NCBI RefSeq assembly: GCF_002803095.1
Contig: NZ_PGLR01000011.1
Location: 62,001-126,000 of the forward strand
DNA: 64,000 nt
Source: Pseudomonas sp. ZH-FAD
Lineage (GTDB): Bacteria > Pseudomonadota > Gammaproteobacteria > Pseudomonadales > Pseudomonadaceae
Direction of reading: 5' to 3'
Shown here: in pieces, positions 56,071-64,000 of the stretch
Numbering within the stretch: the first letter of the stretch is position 1
Layout: the number at the start of each line of letters is the position of its first letter
The notes under the pieces: model-generated
The model's input: only the letters and a program-made list of their open reading frames with translations
Database searches by the model: none
Told to the model about the DNA's origin: nothing
Program-made: the position numbers and the translations under genes

Positions 56071-57564
56071 CTACATCAGTCGCTTGCGCTCACTCGAGGG
56101 CGCTATGCCGAGGGACTCGCGATACTTGGCGACCGTCCGGCGGGCGACTTGGATGCCTTGTGCCTCCAGTAAACCAGCGATCTTGCTGTCGCTCAACGGC
56201 TTTTTCGTGTTTTCTGCTGCAACCAGTTTTTTGATGATCGCGCGGATCGCGGTGGACGAGCATTCGCCGCCTTCGGAGGTGCTGACGTGGCTGGAGAAGA
56301 AATATTTCAGCTCGTAAATGCCACGCGGGGTGTGCATGAATTTCTGCGTGGTAACGCGTGAAATCGTCGACTCGTGCATACCCACGGCTTCGGCGATGTC
56401 GTGCAGCACCAGAGGCTTCATCGCCTCGTCGCCGTAGTCGAGGAAGCCACGCTGGTGCTCAACGATCTGCGTGGCCACCTTCATCAGCGTTTCGTTGCGG
56501 CTCTGCAGGCTTTTGATGAACCAGCGGGCCTCCTGCAACTGGTTGCGCATGAAGGTGTTATCGGCGCTGGAGTCTGCGCGTTTGACGAAGCCGGCATACT
56601 GCGGGTTGACCCTCAGGCGCGGCATGGCTTCCTGGTTCAGCTCCACCAGCCAGCGTTCGTTATGCTTGCGCACGATAACGTCGGGCACGACGTATTCCGG
56701 TTCGCTGGACTCGATCTGCGAACCCGGACGCGGATTCAGGCGCTGGATCAGGTCGATGACCTGGCGCAGTTCGTCTTCCTTGAGCTTGGTGCGACGCATC
56801 AGCTGGGCGTAATCGCGGCTGCCGAGCAGCTCCAGATAGTCGCCGACCACGCGCTGGGTTTCGTTCAGCCAGGGGGTGTTGGCAGGCAACTGACGCAGTT
56901 GCAGCAGCAGACACTCGCGCAGGTCGCGGGCGCCGATACCGGCCGGTTCGAACTGCTGGATGCGGTGCAGCACCACTTCCACTTCGTCCAGTTCGACATC
57001 CAGCTCGGGGTCGAAGGATTCGGTCACTTCCTCGAGCGTTTCCTCGAGGTAACCGTCGTTATTGATGCAGTCGATCAGGGTGGCGGCGATCAGGCGGTCC
57101 TTGTCCGACATGGGGGCCAGATTCAGTTGCCAGAGCAGATGGCTGTGCAGGCTCTCGCCACTGGAAGTGCGGGTGGTGAAGTCCCACTCGTCATCGTCGT
57201 TGCTGGGCAGGCTGCTGGCGCTGGTCTGGTAGATGTCTTCCCAGGCGGTATCGACCGGCAGCTCGTTGGGGATGCGCTCGCCCCACTCGCCTTCTTCCAG
57301 GTTGTCCACCGTGGGGGTGGTTTCCTGGTAGCTGTCCTCCTTGTTCGGGTTCGGAGTGGCGCTTTCGGCGCCATCGGCCATTGGATCGCTGTTGTCGAAG
57401 TCGTCGCCGTCTTCCTGGCGCTCGAGCATGGGATTGGATTCCAGTGCCTCCTGTATTTCCTGTTGCAGGTCCAGGGTAGACAATTGGAGGAGGCGGATAG
57501 CCTGTTGCAGCTGCGGGGTCATCGTCAGCTGCTGGCCCATCTTGAGGACTAGCGATGGTTTCAT
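56071..57564 (-). CDS. rpoN: RNA polymerase sigma-54 factor RpoN
   Basis: 497 aa. The glutamine-rich N-terminal activator region is [47 protein letters not shown]. It is followed by an acidic region II, the core-binding part, a helix-turn-helix ([24 protein letters not shown]) and the RpoN box [10 protein letters not shown] near the end. It directs nitrogen, flagellar and other -24/-12 promoters. Confidence 0.98.
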   Translation of the reverse strand: MKPSLVLKMGQQLTMTPQLQQAIRLLQLSTLDLQQEIQEALESNPMLERQEDGDDFDNSDPMADGAESATPNPNKEDSYQETTPTVDNLEEGEWGERIPNELPVDTAWEDIYQTSASSLPSNDDDEWDFTTRTSSGESLHSHLLWQLNLAPMSDKDRLIAATLIDCINNDGYLEETLEEVTESFDPELDVELDEVEVVLHRIQQFEPAGIGARDLRECLLLQLRQLPANTPWLNETQRVVGDYLELLGSRDYAQLMRRTKLKEDELRQVIDLIQRLNPRPGSQIESSEPEYVVPDVIVRKHNERWLVELNQEAMPRLRVNPQYAGFVKRADSSADNTFMRNQLQEARWFIKSLQSRNETLMKVATQIVEHQRGFLDYGDEAMKPLVLHDIAEAVGMHESTISRVTTQKFMHTPRGIYELKYFFSSHVSTSEGGECSSTAIRAIIKKLVAAENTKKPLSDSKIAGLLEAQGIQVARRTVAKYRESLGIAPSSERKRLM

Positions 57565-57700
57565 TGCAGACCTTAATTTACTGGCGAGTTACGCCTTCCA
57601 CATCAGGGCGCCGAAGCGCCGCCAGGAAGCAAATTATATGCCTGAATTTCTCGTTTTTGCCTAGGGGTTGCAATATTTCTGTAGCGAAATAGTGAGCGAC

Positions 57701-57845
57701 CTACAGGTTGTGTGAAAGCGTAGCGAGCGAAGGTGAGGCAAGGCAAAAACAAGCGAGAAAACGCAGTTTACGACTGTAAATGAGCATTTTGAGCCTGTTT
57801 TTAACGCAGCATCACCGAGTGCAGTAGTTTTCACGCAGCCTGCTA
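57701..57845. mobile_element. MITE-like inverted-repeat element, copy 2
   Basis: In lptB orientation it begins TAGCAGGCTG at the lptB stop codon and shares with copy 1 (35101-35279) GCTGCGTTAAAAACAGGCTC, AAAATGCTCATTTACA, CGTAAACTGCG and CTACGCTTT. The ends are CTACAGGTTGTGTGAAAG and, inverted, GTAGCAGGCTGCGTGAAAA. It fills most of the 278-bp lptB-rpoN gap. Confidence 0.7.
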
Positions 57846-58568
57846 CAGGCGGAATTCGTGGCCCAGGTAAACCTCTTTCACCGTCTGGTTGGCGAGGATG
57901 GTCTCGGCGTCACCTTCGGCGATCAGTTGCCCATCGTTGACGATGTAGGCGGTTTCGCAGATGTCCAGGGTTTCGCGCACGTTGTGATCGGTGATCAGGA
58001 TGCCGATGCCCTTGGTCTTGAGGTGATGGATGATCTGCTTGATATCGCCGACGGAGATCGGGTCGACCCCGGCAAAGGGTTCGTCGAGCAGAATGAACTT
58101 GGGGTTGGTGGCCAGCGCGCGGGCAATCTCCACGCGGCGTCGCTCACCGCCGGACAGGCTCATGCCGAGGCTGTCGGCGATATGGTGGATATGGAATTCC
58201 TGCAGCAGGCTTTCCAGTTCCGCCTGGCGCCCGGCGCGGTCCAGGTCCTTGCGCGTTTCGAGGATGGCCATGATGTTGTCGGTCACCGACAGCTTGCGGA
58301 AGATCGAGGCTTCCTGCGGCAGGTAGCCGATGCCGGCGCGCGCGCGACCGTGCATGGGCTGATGACTGACGTCGAGGTCGTCGATAAGCACGCGGCCCTG
58401 GTCGGCGCGTACCAGGCCGACGATCATGTAGAAGCAGGTGGTCTTGCCTGCGCCGTTGGGGCCGAGCAGGCCAACGATCTGACCGCTTTCGATGCTCAGG
58501 CTGACGTCACGCACGACCTGGCGGCTCTTGTAGCTTTTCGCCAGGTGTTGGGCTTTGAGAATGGCCAT
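57843..58568 (-). CDS. lptB: LPS export ABC transporter ATPase LptB
   Basis: 241 aa. Walker A is [17 protein letters not shown], the signature [15 protein letters not shown] and Walker [17 protein letters not shown]. It powers LptFG for lifting LPS out of the inner membrane. It starts overlapping the lptA stop, and its TAG stop coincides with the end of a repeat element. Confidence 0.97.
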   Translation of the reverse strand: MAILKAQHLAKSYKSRQVVRDVSLSIESGQIVGLLGPNGAGKTTCFYMIVGLVRADQGRVLIDDLDVSHQPMHGRARAGIGYLPQEASIFRKLSVTDNIMAILETRKDLDRAGRQAELESLLQEFHIHHIADSLGMSLSGGERRRVEIARALATNPKFILLDEPFAGVDPISVGDIKQIIHHLKTKGIGILITDHNVRETLDICETAYIVNDGQLIAEGDAETILANQTVKEVYLGHEFRL

Positions 58569-59107
58569 TACTGCTGCTGATCCGCGGGTTTGTTCTTCGG
58601 TTGGATGACCATGTCGATACGCGGGCGCGGCGTGCTGATGTTGCCGCCTGTTGCGCGGCCGGCGTTTACGATCTGGCGGCGGGTGTCATAGACGATCTTC
58701 TCGCCTTCGAAGGTATTGCCTTCCTGAATCACCTTGGCCTGGTCGATCAGTACGATGCGCTCATTGCTGGCGAAGTACTGGATGGTCTTGCCGTAGGCCT
58801 TGACGATGTCCTTGTCCACGGCTGGCTTCTGCTCGTAGTACGCCAGGTTGCCCACCGAGGTGAAGACGTCGATATCGCCGCTGGCGGTCTGGGTGATGGT
58901 GACGGTGTCACCCGTGATCTTCAGGGTGCCCTGAGTGATGATCACATCGCCGCGGTAGACGGCTACACCTTGTCGGTCATCCAGTTCTGCGCTGTCGGCC
59001 TGGATGCGAATCGGTTGATCACGATCCGATGGCAGTGCCCAGGCAGCCGCGCTTCCCAATGCGGCGCCGAGGCTGAGAATCAGGGGGAGGGTATTAACGA
59101 ACCTCAT
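58568..59107 (-). CDS. lptA: LPS transport periplasmic protein LptA (LptH)
   Basis: 179 aa. The signal peptide ends [14 protein letters not shown]. The OstA-like beta-jellyroll reads [34 protein letters not shown]. It forms the periplasmic bridge for LPS. The P. aeruginosa form is named LptH. Overlaps lptC by 14 bp and lptB by one base. Confidence 0.94.
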   Translation of the reverse strand: MRFVNTLPLILSLGAALGSAAAWALPSDRDQPIRIQADSAELDDRQGVAVYRGDVIITQGTLKITGDTVTITQTASGDIDVFTSVGNLAYYEQKPAVDKDIVKAYGKTIQYFASNERIVLIDQAKVIQEGNTFEGEKIVYDTRRQIVNAGRATGGNISTPRPRIDMVIQPKNKPADQQQ

Positions 59108-59660
59108 GCTGGCCTCTTACGTTGGACTGCAGGAGCATCCTGCCGTCATTCAAGTACGCTTTCATTCCTTGTGCCGTGGTTACCCCGTTGGCCGCGACGA
59201 TTCTAACGGCTTGCTCGGTCTGCGCATATTCCTTGTCAGGAATAACCGTCATGCGGCTGCTGGTGATGATGGTTGGACGGTTCTTGGCGTCGGTGCGGGC
59301 GATGCGCACGTCGTCGATCAGTTCTACCTCGACGCCGCCAGGCGAGACTTCGGCGCGCTGGCTGGTGACTTCCCAGGGCAGCTCGGTGCCGCGATAGAGC
59401 TCCAGCTTGGGGGCGTCGATCAGGGTGATGTCGGTGCTTTTGATGTGCTCGAGCTTGTCCGCGGTCATGCGGTAGTGCAGTTTGCCGTCATCCTGGAACT
59501 GCACGGTGCGCGTGCCCACTGCATAGAAGTCAACGACGTTGTTGTCGCTGGCCCGCTGGGCTTGGCGTGCGCTGTCCGGGGCAAGGTTCCAGTAGCCGAG
59601 TGCGGCCACGACGACTGCAATCAGAGCAAAGATCAGAGTGTTGAGAATTTTACGCGGCAT
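59094..59660 (-). CDS. lptC: LPS export protein LptC
   Basis: 188 aa bitopic inner-membrane protein. The N-terminal helix is ILNTLIFALIAVVVAALGYW and the periplasmic fold follows (DFYAVGTRTVQFQDDGKLHYRMTADKLEH, ...VELIDDVRIARTDAKNRPTIITSSRMTV). It passes LPS from LptBFG to LptA. 8 bp after kdsC. Confidence 0.93.
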   Translation of the reverse strand: MPRKILNTLIFALIAVVVAALGYWNLAPDSARQAQRASDNNVVDFYAVGTRTVQFQDDGKLHYRMTADKLEHIKSTDITLIDAPKLELYRGTELPWEVTSQRAEVSPGGVEVELIDDVRIARTDAKNRPTIITSSRMTVIPDKEYAQTEQAVRIVAANGVTTAQGMKAYLNDGRMLLQSNVRGQHEVR

Positions 59661-59668
59661 GCTGTTCT

Positions 59669-60193
59669 CTACAGGTAGGCGACCTGGGCCGCATCCAGTG
59701 TGCCCTGGGCACGCATGATCAGTTCGCAGAATTCCCGTGCCGCACCGTCGCCGCCGCGTGCCTGGGTTACGCCATGGGCGTGCTGGCGCACGAAGCTGTC
59801 GGCGCTGGCTACGGCCATGCCCAATCCGACACGGCGAATCACCGGAAGGTCTGGTAGGTCGTCACCAAGATAGGCGACCTGTTCATAGCTTAGGCCGAGT
59901 TCGGCGAGCAGGCCGTCGAGTACCACGAGTTTGTCTTCACGACCCTGGAACAGGTGCTGGATACCCAGGTTATTGGCGCGGCGCTCGACCACCGGGGTTT
60001 TGCGCCCGCTGATGATGGCGGTGCGCACACCTGAGTTGATCAGCATTTTGATGCCGTGACCGTCGAGTGTGTTGAAGGTCTTGAACTCGCTGCCGTCTTC
60101 GAGAAAGTACAGGCGGCCGTCGGTCAACACACCATCGACGTCGAAGATCGCCAGTTTCACGGCGCGTGCGCGTTGCAGCAGTTCGTTCATCAC
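59669..60193 (-). CDS. kdsC: 3-deoxy-D-manno-octulosonate 8-phosphate phosphatase KdsC
   Basis: 174 aa HAD phosphatase. The DxD motif is IFDVDGVLTDG, followed by ISGRKTPVV and YLGDDLPDLPVIRRVGLGMAVA. It makes Kdo for LPS. Its ATG overlaps the kdsD stop (ATGA). Confidence 0.95.
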   Translation of the reverse strand: MMNELLQRARAVKLAIFDVDGVLTDGRLYFLEDGSEFKTFNTLDGHGIKMLINSGVRTAIISGRKTPVVERRANNLGIQHLFQGREDKLVVLDGLLAELGLSYEQVAYLGDDLPDLPVIRRVGLGMAVASADSFVRQHAHGVTQARGGDGAAREFCELIMRAQGTLDAAQVAYL

Positions 60194-61164
60194 ATCACTC
60201 CCGCACGCAGCAGATCGCCGAGGTTGAACGCGCCGATCGGGCGATCATTGCCGTCGACTACCACCAGGGCGCTGATCTTGTTGTCTTCCATGATCTTCAG
60301 GGCTTCGGCGGCGAGCATCTCGGCGCGAATGGTCTTGCCGTGCGGCGTCATCACGTCGTCGATCCGGGCATCGCGTACATCGATGCCCTTGTCCAGTGCG
60401 CGGCGCAGGTCGCCATCGGTGAAGATCCCGGCCAGATGGCCATCAGCCTCCAGGACGGTGGTCATGCCCAGGCCCTTCTGGGTCATTTCCAGCAGGGCGT
60501 CACGCAGGCTGGTGCCGCGGGTGACTTGAGGCAGGCTCTCGCCGCTGTGCATCACGTTCTCTACCTTGAGCAGCAGGCGCCGGCCAAGGGCGCCGCCCGG
60601 ATGGGAAAACGCGAAGTCTTCGGCGGTGAAGCCGCGCGCTTCCAGCAGGGCGATGGCCAGTGCGTCGCCCAGTACCAGGCTGGCGGTGGTCGAGGAGGTC
60701 GGCGCCAGGTTCAGTGGGCAGGCTTCCTGCGAGACGCGCGCATCGAGATTGACATCGGCGGCCTTGGCCAATGGTGAATCCGGGTTGCCGGTCATGCTGA
60801 TCAGGCGGATGCCGAGGCGTTTGATCAGCGGCAGCAGGGTGATGATCTCGGCGGTCGAGCCCGAGTTCGACAGCGCCAGGACGATGTCGTCCTTGGTGAT
60901 CATGCCCATGTCGCCATGGCTGGCTTCTGCCGGGTGGACGAAGAAAGAGGGGGTGCCGGTGCTGGCCAGGGTCGCAGCGATTTTGTTGCCGATATGCCCG
61001 GACTTGCCCATGCCGACTACTACCACGCGTCCCTTGCAGCTGAGAGTCAGCTCGCAGGCCTTGATGAAATCGGCATTGATGCGGGGCAATAGCTCCTGTA
61101 CCGCTTCAAGTTCGAGGCGAATAGTGCGCTGCGCGGAATCAATCAGGTCGCGGGTCTGGTTCAT
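60190..61164 (-). CDS. kdsD: Arabinose-5-phosphate isomerase KdsD
   Basis: 324 aa. The SIS domain (about 35-170) has VVVGMGKSGHIGNKIAATLASTGTPSFFVHPAEASHGDMG, followed by two CBS domains (LRDALLEMTQKGLGMTTVLEADGHLAGIFTDGDLRRAL and the second near the end). It turns ribulose-5-P into arabinose-5-P for Kdo. Start ATG 61164; the TTG at 61173 is less likely. Confidence 0.95.
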   Translation of the reverse strand: MNQTRDLIDSAQRTIRLELEAVQELLPRINADFIKACELTLSCKGRVVVVGMGKSGHIGNKIAATLASTGTPSFFVHPAEASHGDMGMITKDDIVLALSNSGSTAEIITLLPLIKRLGIRLISMTGNPDSPLAKAADVNLDARVSQEACPLNLAPTSSTTASLVLGDALAIALLEARGFTAEDFAFSHPGGALGRRLLLKVENVMHSGESLPQVTRGTSLRDALLEMTQKGLGMTTVLEADGHLAGIFTDGDLRRALDKGIDVRDARIDDVMTPHGKTIRAEMLAAEALKIMEDNKISALVVVDGNDRPIGAFNLGDLLRAGVM

Positions 61165-61290
61165 GCTGGGCAAGGCTGTCGGGCGAAAGAAGACGACGAT
61201 TATAACGGGAAAAGCTTGTCGTGCTCACCTTTGCCGTATGCAGGGCAGTGCCGAAGCTGTCGCAAGTCTGAACGCTGCGCCGTGGTGCTA

Positions 61291-61320
61291 TTGGGCGAGA
61301 TGTTCGGCAAATGCTATAGT
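61291..61320 (+). promoter_or_regulatory. Candidate sigma-70 promoter of the mla operon
   Basis: TTGGGC (61291-61296), 18 bases, TATAGT (61315-61320), within the 296-bp gap between kdsD and mlaF. Confidence 0.4.
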
Positions 61321-61340
61321 TCGCGGCCATTTTGGCCCGA

Positions 61341-61396
61341 TAGGGTCTGTTCCCGTTTCGCTCGCGGCTCGCGATGAAGCGGGAGCAGGCCCTAAC
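61341..61396. repeat. Imperfect inverted repeat in the mla leader
   Basis: TAGGGTCTGTTCCCG (61341-61355) and CGGGAGCAGGCCCTAA (about 61380-61395) can pair with two mismatches. It would lie in the 5' untranslated region of mlaF if the promoter call is right. Confidence 0.5.
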
Positions 61397-61460
61397 TGGA
61401 GCGTGTCCTCGCTTCTGGAGGCGGCGTCTGCCAGGGAGGCCTGATTTTCAAGGAGTTCAG

Positions 61461-62270
61461 ATGAGCGCCGAGCACGAGTACGCGATCGAGTTGCAGGGCG
61501 TGAGCTTTCAGCGCGGCGCGCGGTCGATTTTCGACCAGGTCGATATTCGCATTCCGCGCGGCAAGGTCACCGGCATCATGGGCCCCTCCGGCTGCGGCAA
61601 GACCACGCTGCTGCGCCTGATCGCTGCCGAGCTGCGTCCTTCGGCCGGTGATGTTCGTGTAGCGGGCGTCAGCCTGCCGAAACTGTCGCGCGACGAGCTG
61701 TTCGACATGCGCAAGCGGATGGGCGTGCTGTTTCAGAGCGGTGCGCTGTTCACCGACCTCGATGTATTCGAGAACGTGGCCTTTCCCCTGCGTGTGCATA
61801 CCCAACTGCCGGAAGAAATGATTCGCGACATCGTCCTGATGAAGTTGCAGGCCGTTGGCCTGCGCGGAGCGCTGGAGCTGATGCCGGACGAGTTGTCTGG
61901 GGGCATGAAGCGCCGTGTCGCGCTGGCCCGAGCCATTGCACTCGATCCGCAGATTCTGCTGTATGACGAGCCTTTCGTCGGTCAGGACCCCATCGCCATG
62001 GGCGTCCTGGTGCGCCTGATCCGCCTGCTCAACGATGCGCTGGGGATCACCAGTGTGGTGGTTTCTCACGATCTTGCAGAAACCGCCAGTATCGCCGACT
62101 ACATCTATGTCGTCGGTGATGCACAGGTGCTGGGGCAGGGCACACCGGCCGAGTTGATGGAGTCGGATAACCCGCGCATTCGCCAGTTCATGAAGGGCAT
62201 CCCGGATGGTCCGGTGCCGTTTCATTTTCCAGCGCCGGACTACCGCGAAGATCTGTTGGGGAGAGGTTGA
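61461..62270 (+). CDS. mlaF: Phospholipid ABC transporter ATPase MlaF
   Basis: 269 aa. Walker A is [14 protein letters not shown], the signature [15 protein letters not shown] and Walker [17 protein letters not shown]. It drives retrograde phospholipid transfer that keeps the outer membrane asymmetric; in P. putida the homologue (Ttg2A) affects solvent tolerance. The start at 61461 has AAGGAG. The frame upstream to 61374 has no ribosome site. Confidence 0.96.
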   Translation: MSAEHEYAIELQGVSFQRGARSIFDQVDIRIPRGKVTGIMGPSGCGKTTLLRLIAAELRPSAGDVRVAGVSLPKLSRDELFDMRKRMGVLFQSGALFTDLDVFENVAFPLRVHTQLPEEMIRDIVLMKLQAVGLRGALELMPDELSGGMKRRVALARAIALDPQILLYDEPFVGQDPIAMGVLVRLIRLLNDALGITSVVVSHDLAETASIADYIYVVGDAQVLGQGTPAELMESDNPRIRQFMKGIPDGPVPFHFPAPDYREDLLGRG

Positions 62271-63067
62271 TGCGCAGAATTTCACCGCTCGAACGGCTGC
62301 GCCTGTTCGGTCGTGCGGGTATCGATGTGGTCGCGACACTGGGGCGTTCGGTGCTGTTTCTGGTCAGCGCTCTGTTCGGTCGCAGCCGTGCCGGCAAGCC
62401 TTTGCAGCTGTTGATCAAGCAATTGTTCGCGGTTGGCGTGATGTCGCTGGCGATCATCGTCGTGTCCGGCATCTTCATAGGCATGGTGTTGGCCCTGCAG
62501 GGCTACAACATTCTGGTCAGCTATGGCTCCGAACAGGCTGTTGGGCAGATGGTCGCCCTGACCCTGCTGCGTGAACTTGGCCCGGTGGTGACCGCGCTGC
62601 TGTTCGCCGGTCGCGCCGGCTCGGCGCTGACTGCCGAGATCGGCAACATGAAGTCCACCGAGCAGCTCTCCAGCCTGGAGATGATTGGCGTCGACCCGCT
62701 CAAGTACATCGTCGCGCCGCGGCTGTGGGCCGGCTTCATCTCGATGCCGCTGCTGGCGATGATCTTCTGCGTGGTCGGCATCTGGGGTGCGGCCATGGTC
62801 GCTGTGGATTGGCTGGGCGTTTACGAAGGCTCGTTCTGGTCGAACATGCAGAACAGTGTTTCCTTTTATGACGATGTGCTCAACGGCGTGATCAAGAGCA
62901 TCGTCTTCGCCTTCGTGGTGACCTGGATCGCCGTGTTCCAGGGCTACGACTGTGAACCCACTTCCGAAGGCATCAGCCGTGCGACCACGCGCACCGTGGT
63001 GTACGCCTCGCTGGCCGTGCTTGGCCTGGATTTCATTCTGACCGCTTTGATGTTTGGAGATTTCTGA
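62270..63067 (+). CDS. mlaE: Phospholipid ABC transporter permease MlaE
   Basis: 265 aa, about five or six membrane helices. [76 protein letters not shown] is the MlaE core. The ATG overlaps the mlaF stop (TGATG). Confidence 0.96.
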   Translation: MRRISPLERLRLFGRAGIDVVATLGRSVLFLVSALFGRSRAGKPLQLLIKQLFAVGVMSLAIIVVSGIFIGMVLALQGYNILVSYGSEQAVGQMVALTLLRELGPVVTALLFAGRAGSALTAEIGNMKSTEQLSSLEMIGVDPLKYIVAPRLWAGFISMPLLAMIFCVVGIWGAAMVAVDWLGVYEGSFWSNMQNSVSFYDDVLNGVIKSIVFAFVVTWIAVFQGYDCEPTSEGISRATTRTVVYASLAVLGLDFILTALMFGDF

Positions 63068-63537
63068 TGCAAAACCGCACGCTGGAGATTGGTGTCGGCC
63101 TGTTCCTCATGGCCGGTGTGCTGGCCCTGCTGTTGCTGGCCCTGCGCGTCAGCGGCCTGAGCGTCGGCAGTGCTGGCGATACCTACAAGGTCTACGCCTA
63201 TTTCGACAACATCGCCGGGCTGACCGTGCGCGCCAAGGTCACCATGGCCGGCGTGAGCATCGGCAAGGTCACTGCGATCGATCTGGATCGTGACAGCTAC
63301 ATGGGCCGGGTGACCCTGGAGCTCGATGGCGGCGTCAATAACCTGCCTGAGGATTCCACTGCGTCGATCCTGACTGCGGGGCTGCTCGGTGAGAAATACA
63401 TCGGCATCAGCGTTGGTGGTGACGAGGAGGTGCTCAAGGACGGCAGCACCATCCACGACACGCAGTCCTCGCTGGTGCTGGAAGACCTGATTGGCAAATT
63501 CCTGCTCAATTCGGTCAATAAAGATGAGGCCAATTGA
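63067..63537 (+). CDS. mlaD: Phospholipid-binding MCE protein MlaD
   Basis: 156 aa. One N-terminal membrane helix (LEIGVGLFLMAGVLALLLLALRVSGL) and one MCE domain (YKVYAYFDNIAGLTVRAKVTMAGVSIGKVTAIDLD). It forms the hexameric ring on MlaFE. Start overlaps mlaE, end overlaps mlaC. Confidence 0.96.
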   Translation: MQNRTLEIGVGLFLMAGVLALLLLALRVSGLSVGSAGDTYKVYAYFDNIAGLTVRAKVTMAGVSIGKVTAIDLDRDSYMGRVTLELDGGVNNLPEDSTASILTAGLLGEKYIGISVGGDEEVLKDGSTIHDTQSSLVLEDLIGKFLLNSVNKDEAN

Positions 63538-64000
63538 TGAGGGCTCCTGACATGTTCAAAACCGTGCGTAATTCCCTGCTGGTGTTGCTGGCTGCCATGC
63601 CGCTGCTGGCCATCGCTGCACCAAGCGCCCATGAAGTGGTGCAGCAAACCACCGAAACCCTGCTGGCGGACCTCAAGGCCAATAAGGAGCGGTACCGCAA
63701 CAATCCCAATGCCTTCTACGACTCGCTCAACGAGATTCTCGGCCCGGTGGTGGATGTCGAGGGCATCGCCCGTGGCGTGATGACCGTGCGCTATTCGCGT
63801 CAGGCTTCGCCTGAGCAGATGAGCCGCTTTCAGGAGAACTTCAAGCGCAGCCTGATGCAGTTCTATGGCAACGCCCTGCTCGAGTACAACAACCAGGACA
63901 TTCGTGTGCTGCCAGCCAGCGGCGGGGCCGAGGGCGAGCGCACCTCGGTCGGCATGGAAATTCGTGATGGCAAGGGCGTGGTCTACCCGCTGTCCTACAC
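63537..64000 (+). CDS. mlaC: Periplasmic phospholipid-binding protein MlaC, 3' end outside window
   Basis: The first 154 codons are seen. A signal peptide (MFKTVRNSLLVLLAAMPLLAIAA) precedes the MlaC/Ttg2D domain (PSAHEVVQQTTETLLADLKANKERYRNNPNAFYDSLNEILGPVVDVEGIARGVM). It carries lipid between MlaA and MlaFEBD. The start overlaps the mlaD stop; the ATG at 63552 is an alternative. Confidence 0.95.
   Translation, partial: MRAPDMFKTVRNSLLVLLAAMPLLAIAAPSAHEVVQQTTETLLADLKANKERYRNNPNAFYDSLNEILGPVVDVEGIARGVMTVRYSRQASPEQMSRFQENFKRSLMQFYGNALLEYNNQDIRVLPASGGAEGERTSVGMEIRDGKGVVYPLSY

Overview
The window is chromosomal DNA of a Pseudomonas (broad sense). GC-rich codon use and long blocks in the gene order of P. 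aeruginosa support this: nalD-copZ, trmA-NCS2 permease, roxSR-dpp-psdR, gatCAB-mreBCD-maf-rng-yhdP-tldD, and ptsO-rapZ-ptsN-hpf-rpoN-lptBAC-kdsCD-mlaFEDC. The REP families and gene replacements suggest a P. mendocina/oleovorans-type species, but that is a guess. I saw no rRNA, tRNA, CRISPR array, prophage or complete IS. Almost everything is core genome; the accessory signal lies in intergenic repeats, a few locus replacements and some degenerate or oddly started genes.

Layout. 1-1865: N-terminal two thirds or more of a T6SS VgrG, cut by the window edge. 1974-5179: copper module (CopA-type ATPase, a small exported protein, CopZ) with two CueR-type promoters. 5192-11491: NalD-type repressor divergent from a two-gene RND efflux system without an outer-membrane gene, then a Bcr/CflA exporter. 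11501-19308: housekeeping and stress genes (zinc peptidase, DUF411 protein, TrmA, purine permease, DJ-1 protein, Ada) and a response regulator whose receiver and HD-GYP domains both look dead. 19538-30841: di/oligopeptide uptake locus (dppF-D-C-B-A, XRE-cupin regulator PsdR, M24 peptidase MdpA, two more binding proteins). 31067-33928: SIMPL protein and the RoxS/RoxR redox two-component system. 34163-37321: AEC transporter, CMD protein, Ca/Na antiporter and RlpA-like protein. 37394-40710: gatB-gatA-gatC. 40950-53983: mreBCD, maf, rng, yhdP, nitrilase-like amidase, tldD, darP, pmbA. 54039-61164: ptsO, rapZ, ptsN, hpf, rpoN, lptB, lptA, lptC, kdsC, kdsD. 61461-64000: mlaF-E-D-C, the last cut by the window end.

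How the genes work together. The right half is cell-envelope biology: MreBCD shapes the wall, Kds and Lpt enzymes make and export LPS, Mla keeps outer-membrane lipid asymmetry, and sigma-54 with the nitrogen PTS sits between them. The dpp block couples peptide import to intracellular dipeptide cleavage under one regulator, and a shared inverted motif (TTAAG-N5-CTTAA) in front of both dppA and mdpA is the likely operator. Intergenic DNA is full of short REP-like hairpins of at least five families, plus two copies of a roughly 150-180 bp inverted-repeat element that begins exactly at the TAG stop codon of the gene before it.
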